DNA of 64,000 bases from Oscarella lobularis (Eukaryota > Porifera > Homoscleromorpha > Homosclerophorida > Oscarellidae): positions 1,364,001 through 1,428,000 of the forward strand of contig NC_089185.1 of the NCBI RefSeq assembly GCF_947507565.1. Reading direction: 5' to 3'. Of the stretch, positions 44,620 through 56,483 are shown piece after piece (the stretch's first letter is position 1; each line of letters begins with the position of its first letter). The notes beneath the pieces are model-generated. The model was not told the DNA's origin, made no database searches, and saw only the letters and a list, made by a program, of their open reading frames with translations. The position numbers and the translations under genes are program-made.

Positions 44620-47202
44620 CTACTGACAATCAGCATCGTGCCTACGGAAGCGTTGCGTAGCTCCCATTGGAGGCCTGAACAATGCGCAGTTACTATGTGC
44701 ATTTTGATGTGACCTACGTTCTAAACCGTCAGGGTCTTCCGAGGCTTCGGCCGCGACGTCAGCACGGGGATAGACGCGCGAACAGGCCGCCGGCGTTTGA
44801 GAAAAATCCGTAGGCAGCGTCGATAAACGAGGAGTCACAACAACAGCCGACGAAAAAACTAGAGCAGTCGAGTGAAAAACTAAACGAAAGCGTCTCGCAT
44901 GTTCGCACCAACCAAAACACTTCATTGCAAGTTGGTCGATTTTCGGCGTTTCTCCGGCGATCGACGGACTGATCCATTGAACCGTGCAATGATGCTTGAG
45001 ATCGCGCAGAGACAAGCTGCTATAGGAACTCTATAACTTTGCTTATCAGTACTATTTACACACTTCACATGTGTTTCTCTGTATACCTCTTCCCTTGTCA
45101 GGACTTTTCTCCACAAGTCGCCATAAGCGTGGTAGACATTCTTATAGTCGAGGAGAGAACTTATGACGCAACCGGTTCTAGTTGACAAGCCTTCAGATAG
45201 AAAAGCAAAAAAAAATGAACACGAATTCAAGATAGATTATTGATATGAACTAGTTAGCTCGTTGACGAGAGTCTCTAACGAAAACTCTTCGGCCTCGTAT
45301 TTCAGATTCTTAAAAAGTTGAGAATATTGTCCAAACCTCTACAAAATACAGTACGTAACCTACAGGTAAGGAAGATAAACAAACCTTAATAGATACGTCG
45401 AGAAGGGGTCCCAATCCTGGCACATCGTAGGACGACGCCTGAGAATCGATAAAGCTAGAGAGCGGCTGGTGATGACGAACTAGAACGAGCAGTTGACGTA
45501 GAGCAAATCGCTCACTCTTTGTATTTTCTTACGCAAATTTCGCCGCTGCTGAGCACTCCAGAAACAGTCCAATGCTTGCAATCGCATATCCTCCAAGTGA
45601 TACTTATAGAGTGGCAAGAGAACGGCGAGAGCTTTCTAGAAATATGATCTTTTTCACTGAAGTTCAAAGAGAAAGTTTGCGTCGTACAGAAAAGACGGTA
45701 GCTTCGTCTTCACATTCTTTGGAATTCATTGTCGCTTCCTGTAGCCATAACCCACCTTGCTTTTAATTTAATAATTAGTCAGTACGAGAAGTATAACCTG
45801 AACGCGTCGTGTAAACATGGGCTGAAAGCGAATAAATTCCGAAACGCCGGAGAAAAGGAGGGCCAACTAATAATAGTGATGAACGAAAAAGCCGAGAGTT
45901 TTACAATCACCTACCTCGTCTTCATTCAGTATGCTGTCACGTGTTGCAAGGGGAGTCTTGTAAACAGACGTAATCAGTATGACTGCCTGGAGTGAGTTCA
46001 ATAGAAGATTTCTACTTTTATTAAAGGACATATTACCGTGCCGAGTTCTCTTTCGAATTCCCACAGCCGTTTCAGTGACCAGGATCGAATACTCGACTTT
46101 CTTTCGATTTGACTAAGACTAGCCACATTAGATCTTTGATGCAAACCGGCCAAGACGTGACTAGCAGTCCTCATAACCGAAGACTTGCGCGCACACGCGG
46201 AATTGACCGACACGAGCGAACGCACAGGCTCCTCTTCGCTGTCACTAAAAATAGGATATAAATCATTTAGACAGGATTGCGTTGTAGCATACCTGTCTTC
46301 GTCTGCTATCTCTGGAACGGAGACAATAGAGAGAGGTTGGTTAGGAGGACAGAGACGAGTCGATAGACAGATCAGTTCAAGTTCCAACGACGACGAACGC
46401 GACACTTCTGAAACGATCCAGTATGATTAGATAAATCAGAAGACGCTTCACCCTACCCAAGAACAACTGCTCTGCGTCTACGAGTCGCAAATCGACAGCA
46501 TTGACGGAAACGATTTCGTCTCCAGGAATGACTCCTGCATTGAGAGGGTTCCCCTTTAGTGAACGCAAGAAGACTTATATGTACCGTGCAAATGAGCTGG
46601 ATAGCCGAGTTCGACTTCGCTGATGTACAAATGAGCCGGCTCCTCTGAATTGTCTACTCTCACCGAAAAACCTTGACACAAAACGTTCACGTTACGTCGA
46701 TCTTAGCGCTCAAGATTACCAAAACTTTTGCACCCCGATCTTTTGAGACGGTATTGAAGCTCAATTTTTCTATGAACTTCAATTTCCGTCAAAGGCTAAC
46801 CAAAGATACGACGAGACAAAGGTCGAGAAGCGCACACGGGTTTACCAAGCAAGTGAGAGAGGACTCTAGGTCGGTAGGAACTTCGATGCTGGGATCGCCG
46901 TTGTCCAACGTCTCATAGAAAGCGATAAAGTAGAGCCTCCAATTGAGTCCACATCTCTGTTGCAAATCGATAGGCGAAAGTAATAATAAATTGACACGGC
47001 ATACCTTGCACAACGTTTTCAGTAAGTCACCGACAGTGCAACTCGAAGAATCGATCAAAACTTTAAGTCTCTATAAATAAATTAAATAAATGAATAAAAT
47101 TACATAAAGCGAGAGTCTCGCCTTTCGGCCGGGCACAAATGCCGAGATCTCAACGTCGCCTGATCCCATCGTCGTTGCCGTGGCACTCGGCCGTCCACTC
47201 AT
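44620..47202 (-). CDS. TIAM-like Rho guanine nucleotide exchange factor (RBD-PDZ-DH)
   Basis: The start is ATG 47202 (MSGRPSATATTMGSGDVEIS). Exons then give a ubiquitin-like/Ras-binding-like segment (RLKVLIDSSSCTVGDLLKTL, LNWRLYFIAFYETLDNG). Next is a PDZ domain (HLYISEVELGYPAHL, NPLNAGVIPGDEIVSVNAVD), a serine-rich linker, then helical DH-like parts (SFIDSQASSYDVPGLGPLLD, SIKRFGQYSQLFKNLKYEAE). The end looks like part of a PH domain (HCTVQWISPSIAGETPK, CFGWCEHARRFRLVFHS). The order RBD-PDZ-DH-PH is that of TIAM1/2, though the N-terminal PH-CC-Ex unit of TIAM is absent. Known: TIAM proteins activate Rac. Exon borders in 45000-46400 were not all traced, and the DH match is weak. Confidence 0.5.
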
Positions 47203-47280
47203 ACTCCCAACTTTATTCAACACCACTTATGACGTCACAAATCAATCGATATAATCAAAACTCGTTTTTCAAAAACACAG

Positions 47281-50085
47281 CTAATCGACCTTCGCCATGA
47301 CGACGTCGGCGAGATTTTGAAACGAACCGAGCGCGACGGGACCGAGGGGCTTCACTTCTCCCCAAGCAAGCGGCTCCACTCGCCGATGCACGCGCTGCGC
47401 GTGAAGAGCGAGATTCTTCACGCGACTGCCGCAGACGGCGCACTCGCCGCCTTTCAAACGAACGTGCTGCTGATAGCGATGCTGCTCCAAGGCGCGCGGC
47501 ACCTCGAAAACGCGATCGCACAAATCGCACGCGTACGCGCCCGTCGGAATCTCATTGCCGTCCGCGTCGAGACCGTGCACGAGTTCGAGATGCCAGTTCA
47601 GCTGGCGTCGTTTCGGAAAGGCGCGTCCGCACTCGCGGCACGCGTGCATCGGCCCGCGTACGTGCGAATCGTAGTGCGTTCGCAATTTCTTGATCGACTT
47701 GAGACGAGCGCCGCAGCGATGGCACACGAAGCGCGTCGCTTCGACGATCGACGCGCCGCCGTCGCCGTCCTTGCCGACGCGATGCATGCACAGGCCGCAC
47801 GTCTGAAACGTTTCGTTTCGAGCGACGATGCTGAACGGCGGACGAGCGCGATAGGTGGCGCAGAAGTCGCAGTACGATTGCGTCTCTTGCTTGGGAACGA
47901 TCAGCCCATGCCTTTGGACGTCCTTCGAAACGACAATCTGTCTCGACCAATAGGGAAGATGAACCTAGAAAGTAGACATAAATAAGGGAGGATTCGTCAT
48001 CCGAGTTCTTACCGTCTCTTCGTCGTTTTCCTCCTCCTCTTCTTCGTCATCAATTAATCGTCTCTTTGGATCGATAATCAAGTCACTCATTGGCATCTAA
48101 AGAAAAAGGTATTTGGATTATTATTAATAAAATACATCCTAAACGAACCTCTTCGTCTGCTTCTTCGTCTGCGTCTCCTCCAACGTCCGCCATTCCTGAC
48201 CCTGTCCACATCTTGACTGTGTCGTCTGACAGCGCAAAGAAAAATCCACTCGAATCGTCATTACCGTCTCCTTCAAAATTCATTCGCTCAATTTCCTCAA
48301 TGTCGGAATTAGGGTCAGACGATACGGACGCCGACTCGACGTCAATAACGTCGCGGAACTCCTCGTCACGATCGACGTCATCCGGCGGCAATTGCGTCGC
48401 ACTCCGAAACGTTTTCGCGTCCATCCAGCATCCGTAAACAGTCGCGACGTGTTTCGCATAAAAGCAATTGTCCGTCGTAAGAAGCTGAACAGTCATATCG
48501 TCCAACTGAGACGACGGTCTCTCGTACGTCGGACAGAAGACGACAGCGAGAGCCGTGTACACGGCGTAGTTGTGTTCCAAACCGTAAAGATGCCGTGCGC
48601 ACAACGACTTGGCTATTGCCAGAGGCTGCATCGAGGCGGAACCACGGACACCAAAAGCGGTTTCCACTTCGCTCACATCAAAATAGCACTCGTTCCACCA
48701 CGACGCTCGCTCCAATGCCCATCGCTGATTTTGAAGCAAGTCAGACAAAGAATCAGGTGATCTGTAGTAAAAACAAGATTATGATTAATAGAAAAATTTT
48801 AGACACCTATGCATTATAATTTAGATAATCGTTTCAATTAAATGGCAGATCAATTCCATTTATCAATATCTTTTTAATTACCTTTTGTTCAGTGAAGCCG
48901 ACAGATTGGTCCAGACGATTGGGTCCCTTGCAAAAGGAGCGTAATCCAGCAGAGCCATGAGGTTCCAAACGTCCACAAAGGTGGCATCTCCCTCCCGTAA
49001 CTCGCTCAAACCTTTTGGTCGAACGTATTGCACTCCAGAAGAATTCTCTGGATCATCGTTCGCGTTCTTTTTTAGTACATAATCCTTCGGTTTGATTTTC
49101 AGTCTCTTGCATTTGGTTTTTAGTTCACGAATGCTCCAATAATGACTAAGATAAAAAAACGGCTTCTGACTTCTCCCGACTTCGAGTTTATATATATGTA
49201 CGTATCCTACTTCTCACTGTTAGGGTTCTCCGAATCGCCATACTTTCTAATTAAACTTCGCGATAACTTCAATAGATTCGTAGTGAGCAAAACCTAGAAA
49301 ACAAATTCCGGATGACTAGTAGTGCGATTTATCAGATCCGCCGAGCCGCTGACCTCAACGTAGGGATAGAGAAAAACTTCTTTTGGGCCCGCAGGACCAT
49401 TGAGCAATGCGTCAAAATACGCAATACTTCTCTTCAACAAAACGTTACAGTCTACGAGTGACGTCAAAAAATTGCATTCTCTAAAATTTTACGTCATACC
49501 GACAGGCGACATTCTCTGGCTATTTTTCAACAATCGATGATAGACGAGAAGTCCGTGATGAGCGAGAAAATTAGCGCAATCTCGAAAGTCCCCTTTCTTC
49601 GCGCGAATTCGCCTAGAAAAAAAAAACGAGAAAAGAAACGAAACAATTCGACTCTTCGACTCACTTTCTGAGCAAATGACCGGCGCGATTGCCGTCTTTT
49701 GCCCATTGATACCACAGCGAAATAGCTAGCATGGAATCATCGTCCCAGGAATTTCGCTGCGCGGCGAATAGACTGTCGAGAAAGCGTCGCAGGGGGCTCG
49801 GATAGCGCTCTCGTTTCACCGATTTCAGGCACTCCGTGCCGAACTTATACGCATATAGACGATCGAGAGTTCGTATACGGCTCGCGCGACCCGCTTTACC
49901 TCGAGTACGAGCCGTTTCACGCGTTCGTTCGATGTCCACCACGGATAGAGACGATAGAGAAGTGTCGCCGCCGTTTTCGCGTCGTCTCTGCGAAGTGCGA
50001 CTTGAAGGTGGGCGCTCAGATTCGCTATCGGTTCGGGTAGGTCGTCGGTTTTGTACGCTTTGAAAGGATCCCACTTGCACGCCAT
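47281..50085 (-). CDS. Multi-exon protein with acidic linker and C-terminal C2H2 zinc fingers
   Basis: Starts at ATG 50085 (MACKWDPFKAYKTDDLPEPI). A 50-bp intron separates LVLE from FGTECLKSVKRERYPSPL. The N-terminal 400 residues are helical and repeat-like (AHLQVALRRDDAKTAATLLY, NFLAHHGLLVYHRLLKN, AYFDALLNGPAGPKEVFLYP, HYWSIRELKTKCKRLKIK). An acidic stretch follows (DDEEEEEENDEE). The last exon has CDFC…CGLC and then four C2H2 fingers: CHRCGARLKSIKKLRTHYDSH, CRECGRAFPKRRQLNWH, CDLCDRVFEVPRALEQH and CAVCGSRVKNLALH. A nuclear DNA- or RNA-binding role is likely. A helical N-terminus plus fingers loosely recalls ZNF292/RLF or TAF1A-like factors; I cannot choose. Confidence 0.62.
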
Positions 50086-50222
50086 GTTTATCTTTTGCGA
50101 CGGCGTAATCCAAGGCACGTGCATGTGCAGACATACTGTGTAGAAGAGATAAACGGTACATTCAGAAATTTGGTATAGTAGAGAGAGAAAGAAAGGAACT
50201 GAGAAAAATTGACTCCTGTTGC

Positions 50223-53091
50223 CTATTTTTGTGGCAATACTTCGTAGACTCGAAATGTTCTATTTTCCATGACGAGGTGAAAGCGCTTGCGATAGGGCGG
50301 CGCCAAATAGCGCACTTCGTCGCAGAATCGCGGCGTTTTGGTTTGCTTTAGTCCTTTCGCATAATCAGCGTGAACCTTCTCATCGGGCATATGACCATTA
50401 TAGATGTCGATGACGTCAGGAAAGCGACAGTGCTGCTCGGGCTTCGGCGAAGACAAGCAAATCGAATCCTCGACGATGATGTAGTGAGCGTCGATCTCCT
50501 TCATGAAGGCGTGAACTTTAGCTGCACTCTGTCTCGCGTAAATTTGACCACTCTAAAAACCACACAGACAAAATTATTTCACGATGAGAAATTATATTTG
50601 CCTGCCTTCTTGGTTCTCTCTCTGAGCCACTTGTTCTCGTAATGAGGATGATTAGTGACGTGTCGACCCGTGCAGAGTTTTACGCCGGCGAGTAGTTGCA
50701 TACTGCCGGCAAAAGAGGCTGTCGGTGCCGTGCTATTTCTATGAGAGATATTGAATTGGGGACTGTTCTATAAGGAGTAGTTGAGCATCCTACTTTATCC
50801 ATTCCATGAGCTCTACGGTATCAGGATCCCAGAACTCTCGAAGTTGTTGCAGATCGTTCGTCAACCGGGGAAGACACTGAAAATGGATTGCGAACTAATA
50901 AGAGATAAGGGAGGTCCTGATCTATACAACTCACAAGATACGAGATGAGGCCAATAAATGCTAAGATGATTCCGTACTGGCAAATTTTTCCCTAGGAAAG
51001 TAAGGAAGAAATTCCCCACAAAATCGTTCATTCATGCACTCGAGCTCACCACAACCACGTGTGCCTTCACTTTCTCCCACGCCCATTTCCACACGGTGCA
51101 GTTGCAAATTCCCGCACCGGCCACAACGCACATTGACGGCGCCCACAGGTAAATAAAACGCCTCGTTGTGAGCGCTAGAATTCCGTACAATGTCGTCTGC
51201 ACTAACAGGTAGGACCAATCAGGACGAGCGTAGAGCAGAGGCCCGTCACCATTCGACGAAGAGCTGCGCAGAGACAGACCCCATAAACATAATCTCTCAC
51301 TTTCTACAAACCACTTGCCTATGCCATTTCACTAGGACTGATACTATGAGCGTTAGAGTGCCCATGAGAAGGACTAAAGCGTACGTGGGTAATAGAAAGG
51401 TTCCCCACATGTTGTCTAGAACGAATTTGGGTAGGAAGATGAAGCCTTCGTTGCATAGGTACAATAGGACGTCAAAGTCTCTCATCTCTCGCGGATCTAA
51501 AATGCCGAATTTAGCCTTGACGAAATTTGTGATGTGTTCGTCAGAGTCCGCATTCACAATAAACTAAAGTAGGCCTAACAGGACCATTCGAATTTTCAAA
51601 AAAAAGAATTTACCTTTGCAAGAGAATGAATTGCAAAGCCTAGAATGACTGTGACGCATCCGTATCCGACAACCTTTAGAATACCGTTTAGTACTGAAGT
51701 AACTTTGATGTTTTCTGAGCCCTTCACAGAAAAACAAAAATAGGACGAGGAGACGTGGGACACGAAGAAGCCTACTTGAACAGCAAATACCAGCAGAGAG
51801 GCCGTGATAAACGAGAGTACAAATGACTGGAGAACCATAGTATTTCCAAATTGCAGGACGCAGACTATCAGTAAAGAGGCTACGTGGATTAAAAACAGGT
51901 TTTTGATCTGGAGAGAAGAAGGGACGCTGTATCAAAAATTTCTGAGAAGAGAGAATGACTTTACTTTCTTCGTTGATGCTATTCCAACCAGTTGGACGGC
52001 AAAGAGAGCGAATGCTTGCAGAAGTAGAATAAACTGAGCAAACTGCCAGAATAGAACAAAAGCAAGCGTTGTAGCAAAGATAGCACTGAGCAACGCCCAC
52101 TAATAAGAACAAGATTAATTAATTAATTAAATTTGTTGAGAGAAGCACCTTCGTCTTGGATCCCACGTTGTATCTCAAATACAAAGCCGTCAATCCAAGC
52201 TGTATATAAATAAACGGAAAGGCAAAGCTCTCTCTTAGAGCCATGGTAAAATACACCCGAGTGACTTCTCCTCTACTCAAAGGAAATAAAACCCTTAATT
52301 AAGAGGTACTTAATAGAAATATCTACCGGTTGAAAAAGACGAAAGCTAAAGTAACGACGCCTCCCAGAAACGTCCCCGATAAAAGCCAAGAAAGTCCAAA
52401 CAACGTCATTCCGTAAAGACCGTAGAGAGAGAAGACCGTATCAATATAAAAATACACCGGTTCCACGAGATGCTGAAAAGAAATACATCAATAAGTAGAT
52501 ACACCCTGACGGAGAAAGTTATTACCTGAATAGGTAAGACTCTGTATAAGGTCCCCAGAATGATTTCCTGATGTATGTTGAATCGTTCGATGATGTTCAC
52601 CGTTCTCAAGTGCTCGGTCACGTTGTCATACATAAGAGAATAGATGCCTTCTCAATCACAAAATAAATCATTACACGAATCCTAATCGAAATCCGCACTG
52701 ACCGTCCGTCCACGTTCTCGCCTGAACGAGCTCCTTGTAGTAGGAATAGTACAAACCCGCTTCGGTTCGAAAGGATATCTCTCGCTCGACTTCCTGCGAC
52801 AAAAAAAAAGAAGCGAACTGAAATTCGAGAGAATTGAAGCGTCGCGACGTCGGCGACCTTGATTTCCGAGAAGAACATGTCGTTTTCGTGAAACTGTCGC
52901 ATTTGCATGCCCCACTTGGCGCCCAGATAGACGCAAATCGTCGCGCCGACGAGAAAGTGTAATATCGACGACGATAGGAATCGTTTCAGCATCTCCGCCG
53001 CCGCGTTGCGAATCAATGCGACGCTTTTCTTGTCCGTTTTACTCGTTGGGACTTCTTTGCGGTCCTGTCGCCGTCGCCGAACGGTGGCCAT
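50223..53091 (-). CDS. DPY19L: DPY19-like protein C-mannosyltransferase
   Basis: Starts at ATG 53091 with a basic cytosolic tail ([20 protein letters not shown]), then a first membrane helix and [19 protein letters not shown]. The next exon encodes [20 protein letters not shown] and [10 protein letters not shown], the lumenal loop with the catalytic Glu region of DPY19. Many short exons carry about a dozen membrane spans. The lumenal end reads [50 protein letters not shown] and [10 protein letters not shown], the normal DPY19 end. Known: ER enzymes that attach mannose to tryptophan in thrombospondin repeats, using dolichol-P-mannose. One intron near 50545-50607 appears to use a GC donor. Confidence 0.88.
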
Positions 53092-53267
53092 GATTGATTC
53101 GCACGACCCCGCCTCCGCACGTTCGCGCGCACAGGCGGATGCAGTTCGGCCAATCGCGTGGCGCTGACTCCACGCACCTGGCGTTTACCATCTGCGATTG
53201 CGCCAATCTCATGGCAGCACAGGAAAGTGCTCCAACGGAGACGTTCGAACGTGAGCATTAGGATCGC

Positions 53268-53725
53268 ATGCAGTCTGCTGCCTTTGCTTTGATGCATTTT
53301 GCAGTCGAACGCAAGCGGCTCGTCATTCCGAGAAAGCTCGTTCGGCCAGGTGAGAGCTCAGCCACCCCGTCGTGCGTCTCCCTTTTGATGAGCTCCTTTC
53401 TAGTTTTCGGAGGGAAGGAATGGGTTATGAAGCAAATTGCTCAGGATACAGGAGCAATCTTGTCGCTTCACGACTGCGCATGTATAGAAAAAAATCTTTC
53501 GTTGTGGGGCGTGATGATTTTTTGTATAGGCGATGAGCGAGTGAAGCTAGTTACTGCCTATGGACCGTCTGATTCTGTTCGGTAAATCGTGCCTTTATTG
53601 CCAAGTGAAGAGGGTTCTCATTCAATATTTTCTTGATTAGCAAAGCTCAGACTACTGTGAATAGCAGGATTTTTCGAGCCCTGAAAGCCCTGAATATGGT
53701 AGTTAATTTCTTTTGTAAGAAGTGA
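53268..53725 (+). CDS. Small KH-domain protein
   Basis: Three exons (53268-53349, 53404-53581, 53641-53725) join in phase to 114 residues. The core reads VFGGKEWVMKQIAQDTGAIL, which has the GxxG-like loop and the helix of a KH domain, preceded by a strand (RKRLVIPRKLV) and followed by LWGVMIFCIGDERVKLVTAY and a helix (TVNSRIFRALKALNMV). A single KH fold with little else suggests a small RNA-binding protein. No specific family is recognised. Divergent from DPY19L with about 175 bp between the starts. Confidence 0.55.
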
Positions 53726-54143
53726 CAACGTTTTGATTGGAGCAAGTTTAGCCTGTTGACTTGCTTATGGAAGTGGTGGCCAAGCCCGTGACAGGTGCTG
53801 TTTTTACTGAACAGAAGAAAAAAAAGAAGAACTGTACTGGCACAGCTGCCTTCAATTTGATCTAATTATAGTATGTATAGGTTATACAAGAAGTGAAATT
53901 CTATGTTATGGTCAGCAAGCAGTTTGTTGGAAGAGGCCTGAAAGCCTGCCTGATCTTCCATGCATTGTTCAGTTTTCGCCTTGAATGGGTTGACTATAGT
54001 GTCTTGTGTTAATTATACTCTTAGCTGCAATAAAAGTTGTTCTGGTTTTTTGGCCCCGCCCCTTAAAGTCAACGTTCTGGTTATCATAGGCATCGCATCG
54101 AATAAATAGTACAGTGTACATAGAAACAGAAAAGATCTACAGT
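53726..54143. other. Intergenic spacer
   Basis: About 420 bp downstream of the KH gene. It holds its 3' UTR and presumably the promoter of the membrane protein gene. Nothing recognised. Confidence 0.35.
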
Positions 54144-55349
54144 ATGTCTCTATGCCCTGCTCTTTATGAGCTCTCTTTATGTGGCACTACAGCTAGTAGC
54201 GCGCGCAGTCCAAATTCCCTGGCGATGATGAAGAGGATGATAAAGACCAGGGACTCTACTAGTAGGACTGCCGTTGCTAGGATGCCTACAAGAGAAACTG
54301 TGCCCCTATCTTCTATTTTTCCTTACAACATTTTGCTTCGACTCACTTTTGGGAGCAAAATGAAAGAAGTGGGCTTCCTTGTTATGGGCGTTTTTGCATT
54401 TCTTGAAACGATCATGACTTCTTCAATAGCAGCGTTTCGGTTCATCAGCTGGCCAGCAGCACTTGCTCGTTTCTTTCTCTACTTTGCACTGCCTGTGTTT
54501 CTGTTTGTCGTAAATGATCGTGCTCTTCGGCATATGTCTTGCACTTATCATCCCAAATGCAATGCCATGGCTGTACTCATACCTGATGCTGAGCAAGAAA
54601 TTGGCATTAAAAGGGAATTACTGCTGGCTTTTCTCTATTTGACATCAATTGTGCTTCGAGTTGCTTTCTTGGGCTCGCCAGAGTACAATCATTTCAAAGG
54701 ACTTGGTGAAAAACTGCAAATTCCTGATGGATTTGTGACTTTGCTGCACATTGTAAACATTGTTTCTATTGTTCACGTGGCATATCAGATTCTACTGACT
54801 ACATTTATGGTGTCATTTGAAACGAAGCATGCACACCTGACTTCTTGTCCGGACTGTTGTGTTAGCAGATGGTCACGACTGAAAGGCTCTATTATTGTCA
54901 CCGCATTGGGTTGCTTTGCTGCTACTGGATTTGACATGCTCTTTCTAAAATTTCACTTGCTAAAAATGTTTCGTAGTCCTTTCTTCCCGTATCATCTTGT
55001 TTTTCCTTCTCTTGTTGTTTATGTGGCAACTCATCAGAGCAGGCGTTTGCGTTTGATAGGAATTGTGTGCGTTTGGTGTGCGTGGGCTGTAAAAGACGTC
55101 AAGCAATTTGGATTCACCGATGCTACTGTTCAGCTTCTAAACCCCGAGATGGGGAATCATTTTTATTCTGTTCTTTGCCTAGGCATGATGGCCTTTTGTT
55201 ACAATTTGGCAACTGACGCCAACAATCTCTTTCTGTGGTCTGCTGTATTTCGAGAGTATTTGCGTAATTGTCTAATGGTTGCTTGCTTGGCAGTGTTCGC
55301 ATGTGAGGCAAACAGAGATCAAATTGACTCAGAATTGATAAAAACATAG
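54144..55349 (+). CDS. Unrecognised intronless multi-pass membrane protein
   Basis: 401 residues from ATG 54144 (MSLCPALYELSLCGTTASSA). A GTG 30 bases earlier is not a start. About eight hydrophobic segments occur: VGFLVMGVFAFLETIM, LARFFLYFALPVFLFVV, LLLAFLYLTSIVLRVAFLG, FVTLLHIVNIVSIVHVAYQI, IIVTALGCFAATGFDMLFL, LVFPSLVVYVATHQ, FYSVLCLGMMAFCYNLA and LMVACLAVFACEA. Cysteine pairs lie in one loop (TSCPDCCVSRW). No transporter or GPCR signature is seen. Its stop is 28 bp from the stop of the convergent TIR-like membrane protein, and both genes are intronless, which suggests the pair arrived or evolved together (inference). Confidence 0.65.
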   Translation: MSLCPALYELSLCGTTASSARSPNSLAMMKRMIKTRDSTSRTAVARMPTRETVPLSSIFPYNILLRLTFGSKMKEVGFLVMGVFAFLETIMTSSIAAFRFISWPAALARFFLYFALPVFLFVVNDRALRHMSCTYHPKCNAMAVLIPDAEQEIGIKRELLLAFLYLTSIVLRVAFLGSPEYNHFKGLGEKLQIPDGFVTLLHIVNIVSIVHVAYQILLTTFMVSFETKHAHLTSCPDCCVSRWSRLKGSIIVTALGCFAATGFDMLFLKFHLLKMFRSPFFPYHLVFPSLVVYVATHQSRRLRLIGIVCVWCAWAVKDVKQFGFTDATVQLLNPEMGNHFYSVLCLGMMAFCYNLATDANNLFLWSAVFREYLRNCLMVACLAVFACEANRDQIDSELIKT

Positions 55350-55377
55350 AGTAGCTAAATGAACCTCAAAACGCATG

Positions 55378-56452
55378 CTAATAAGTTTTTTCTTTCGTTA
55401 CAAATGGCCAGCCTTGCAGTTTCAGTTCCATTAAAATGAAAAGCACAAACGAATATAAGCTTGACAGCGAGACAAAAATGCCAAGGACGCTGCTGTCAAT
55501 AATACAGAAAAAGGCTTGATACCTTTCCGAAGGTAAGCAAATGATGATTAGAAGAAGAATTATCAACAAAACCAAGTTACTTATAATACTGTATCGTTGG
55601 ATACTACGTGAAGGACAGTTGCTCATTCCCGCCATGACCAAAAACAACGCACCGCAAATGAGATGCACAACTGATAGCAATTCCATTCCATTATATAAAC
55701 GTATGAGACCAGCGACGCTATAGAGCAAAAAAACAGGAAAAACAAGGGCGATGACTGTCCTCATTCGCTCCTTCGATTTAGTAGCAATACGCTTCACTAT
55801 TGCACTATCAAGTGGTACTTTCTTATCCATGACGTAGCCGCCAACTAGAAGATTGCGGTCATAGCGATATGGTATCAGCGCTGCCTGTAAAGACACAATT
55901 GCTATCAAATCTCTCAGAGACATCACCCAATCAATAGCTGTATAGGACAACCAGCCATTGTGAAGCTTTACAAGAAAAATAGTGATAAGCATCAGCGTTT
56001 GAAAACCCGTGTTTAGTACAGAAGATTTGAGAAACGTTTTTGCTGTGCTGGTAAGGTATCCTTGCAACTCTTCAATCATTTTATCTGCAGTCAGTTCTTC
56101 AGATGGTTCCAAGAATAGCTCTTGCACCATAAATTGCTCTTCGCCTTGCTGAGGTTGTCTGAGAAACAAGAGTGAATCGCCTTTGCGAGAGGCCAAGTCA
56201 GCTACGTATGACCTCACATTGTGTATGAGGAGAACACAACAAAACGTCCAAACAACATTAAACAAATATTCCTCCACATCAAACAAAACCACCGCCGCCA
56301 GAATGGAATAGAAGACTATATAGAAGACACAGAAAAAGCACAGCGCACTGCATAGGTGTTTAAATTTTGCAGGACCAATGTAACGAATGAAGTCTTTGAA
56401 TACCTTAGCGGTATCAAACGGAAGCAGTGCTGGCGGGAGCGGTGGCGGTGGC

Positions 56453-56483
<31 letters not shown>

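Noticed and set aside
47317-47985. 222-codon plus frame
   Set aside because: Antisense to the zinc-finger exon. The minus frame has four properly spaced C2H2 fingers.
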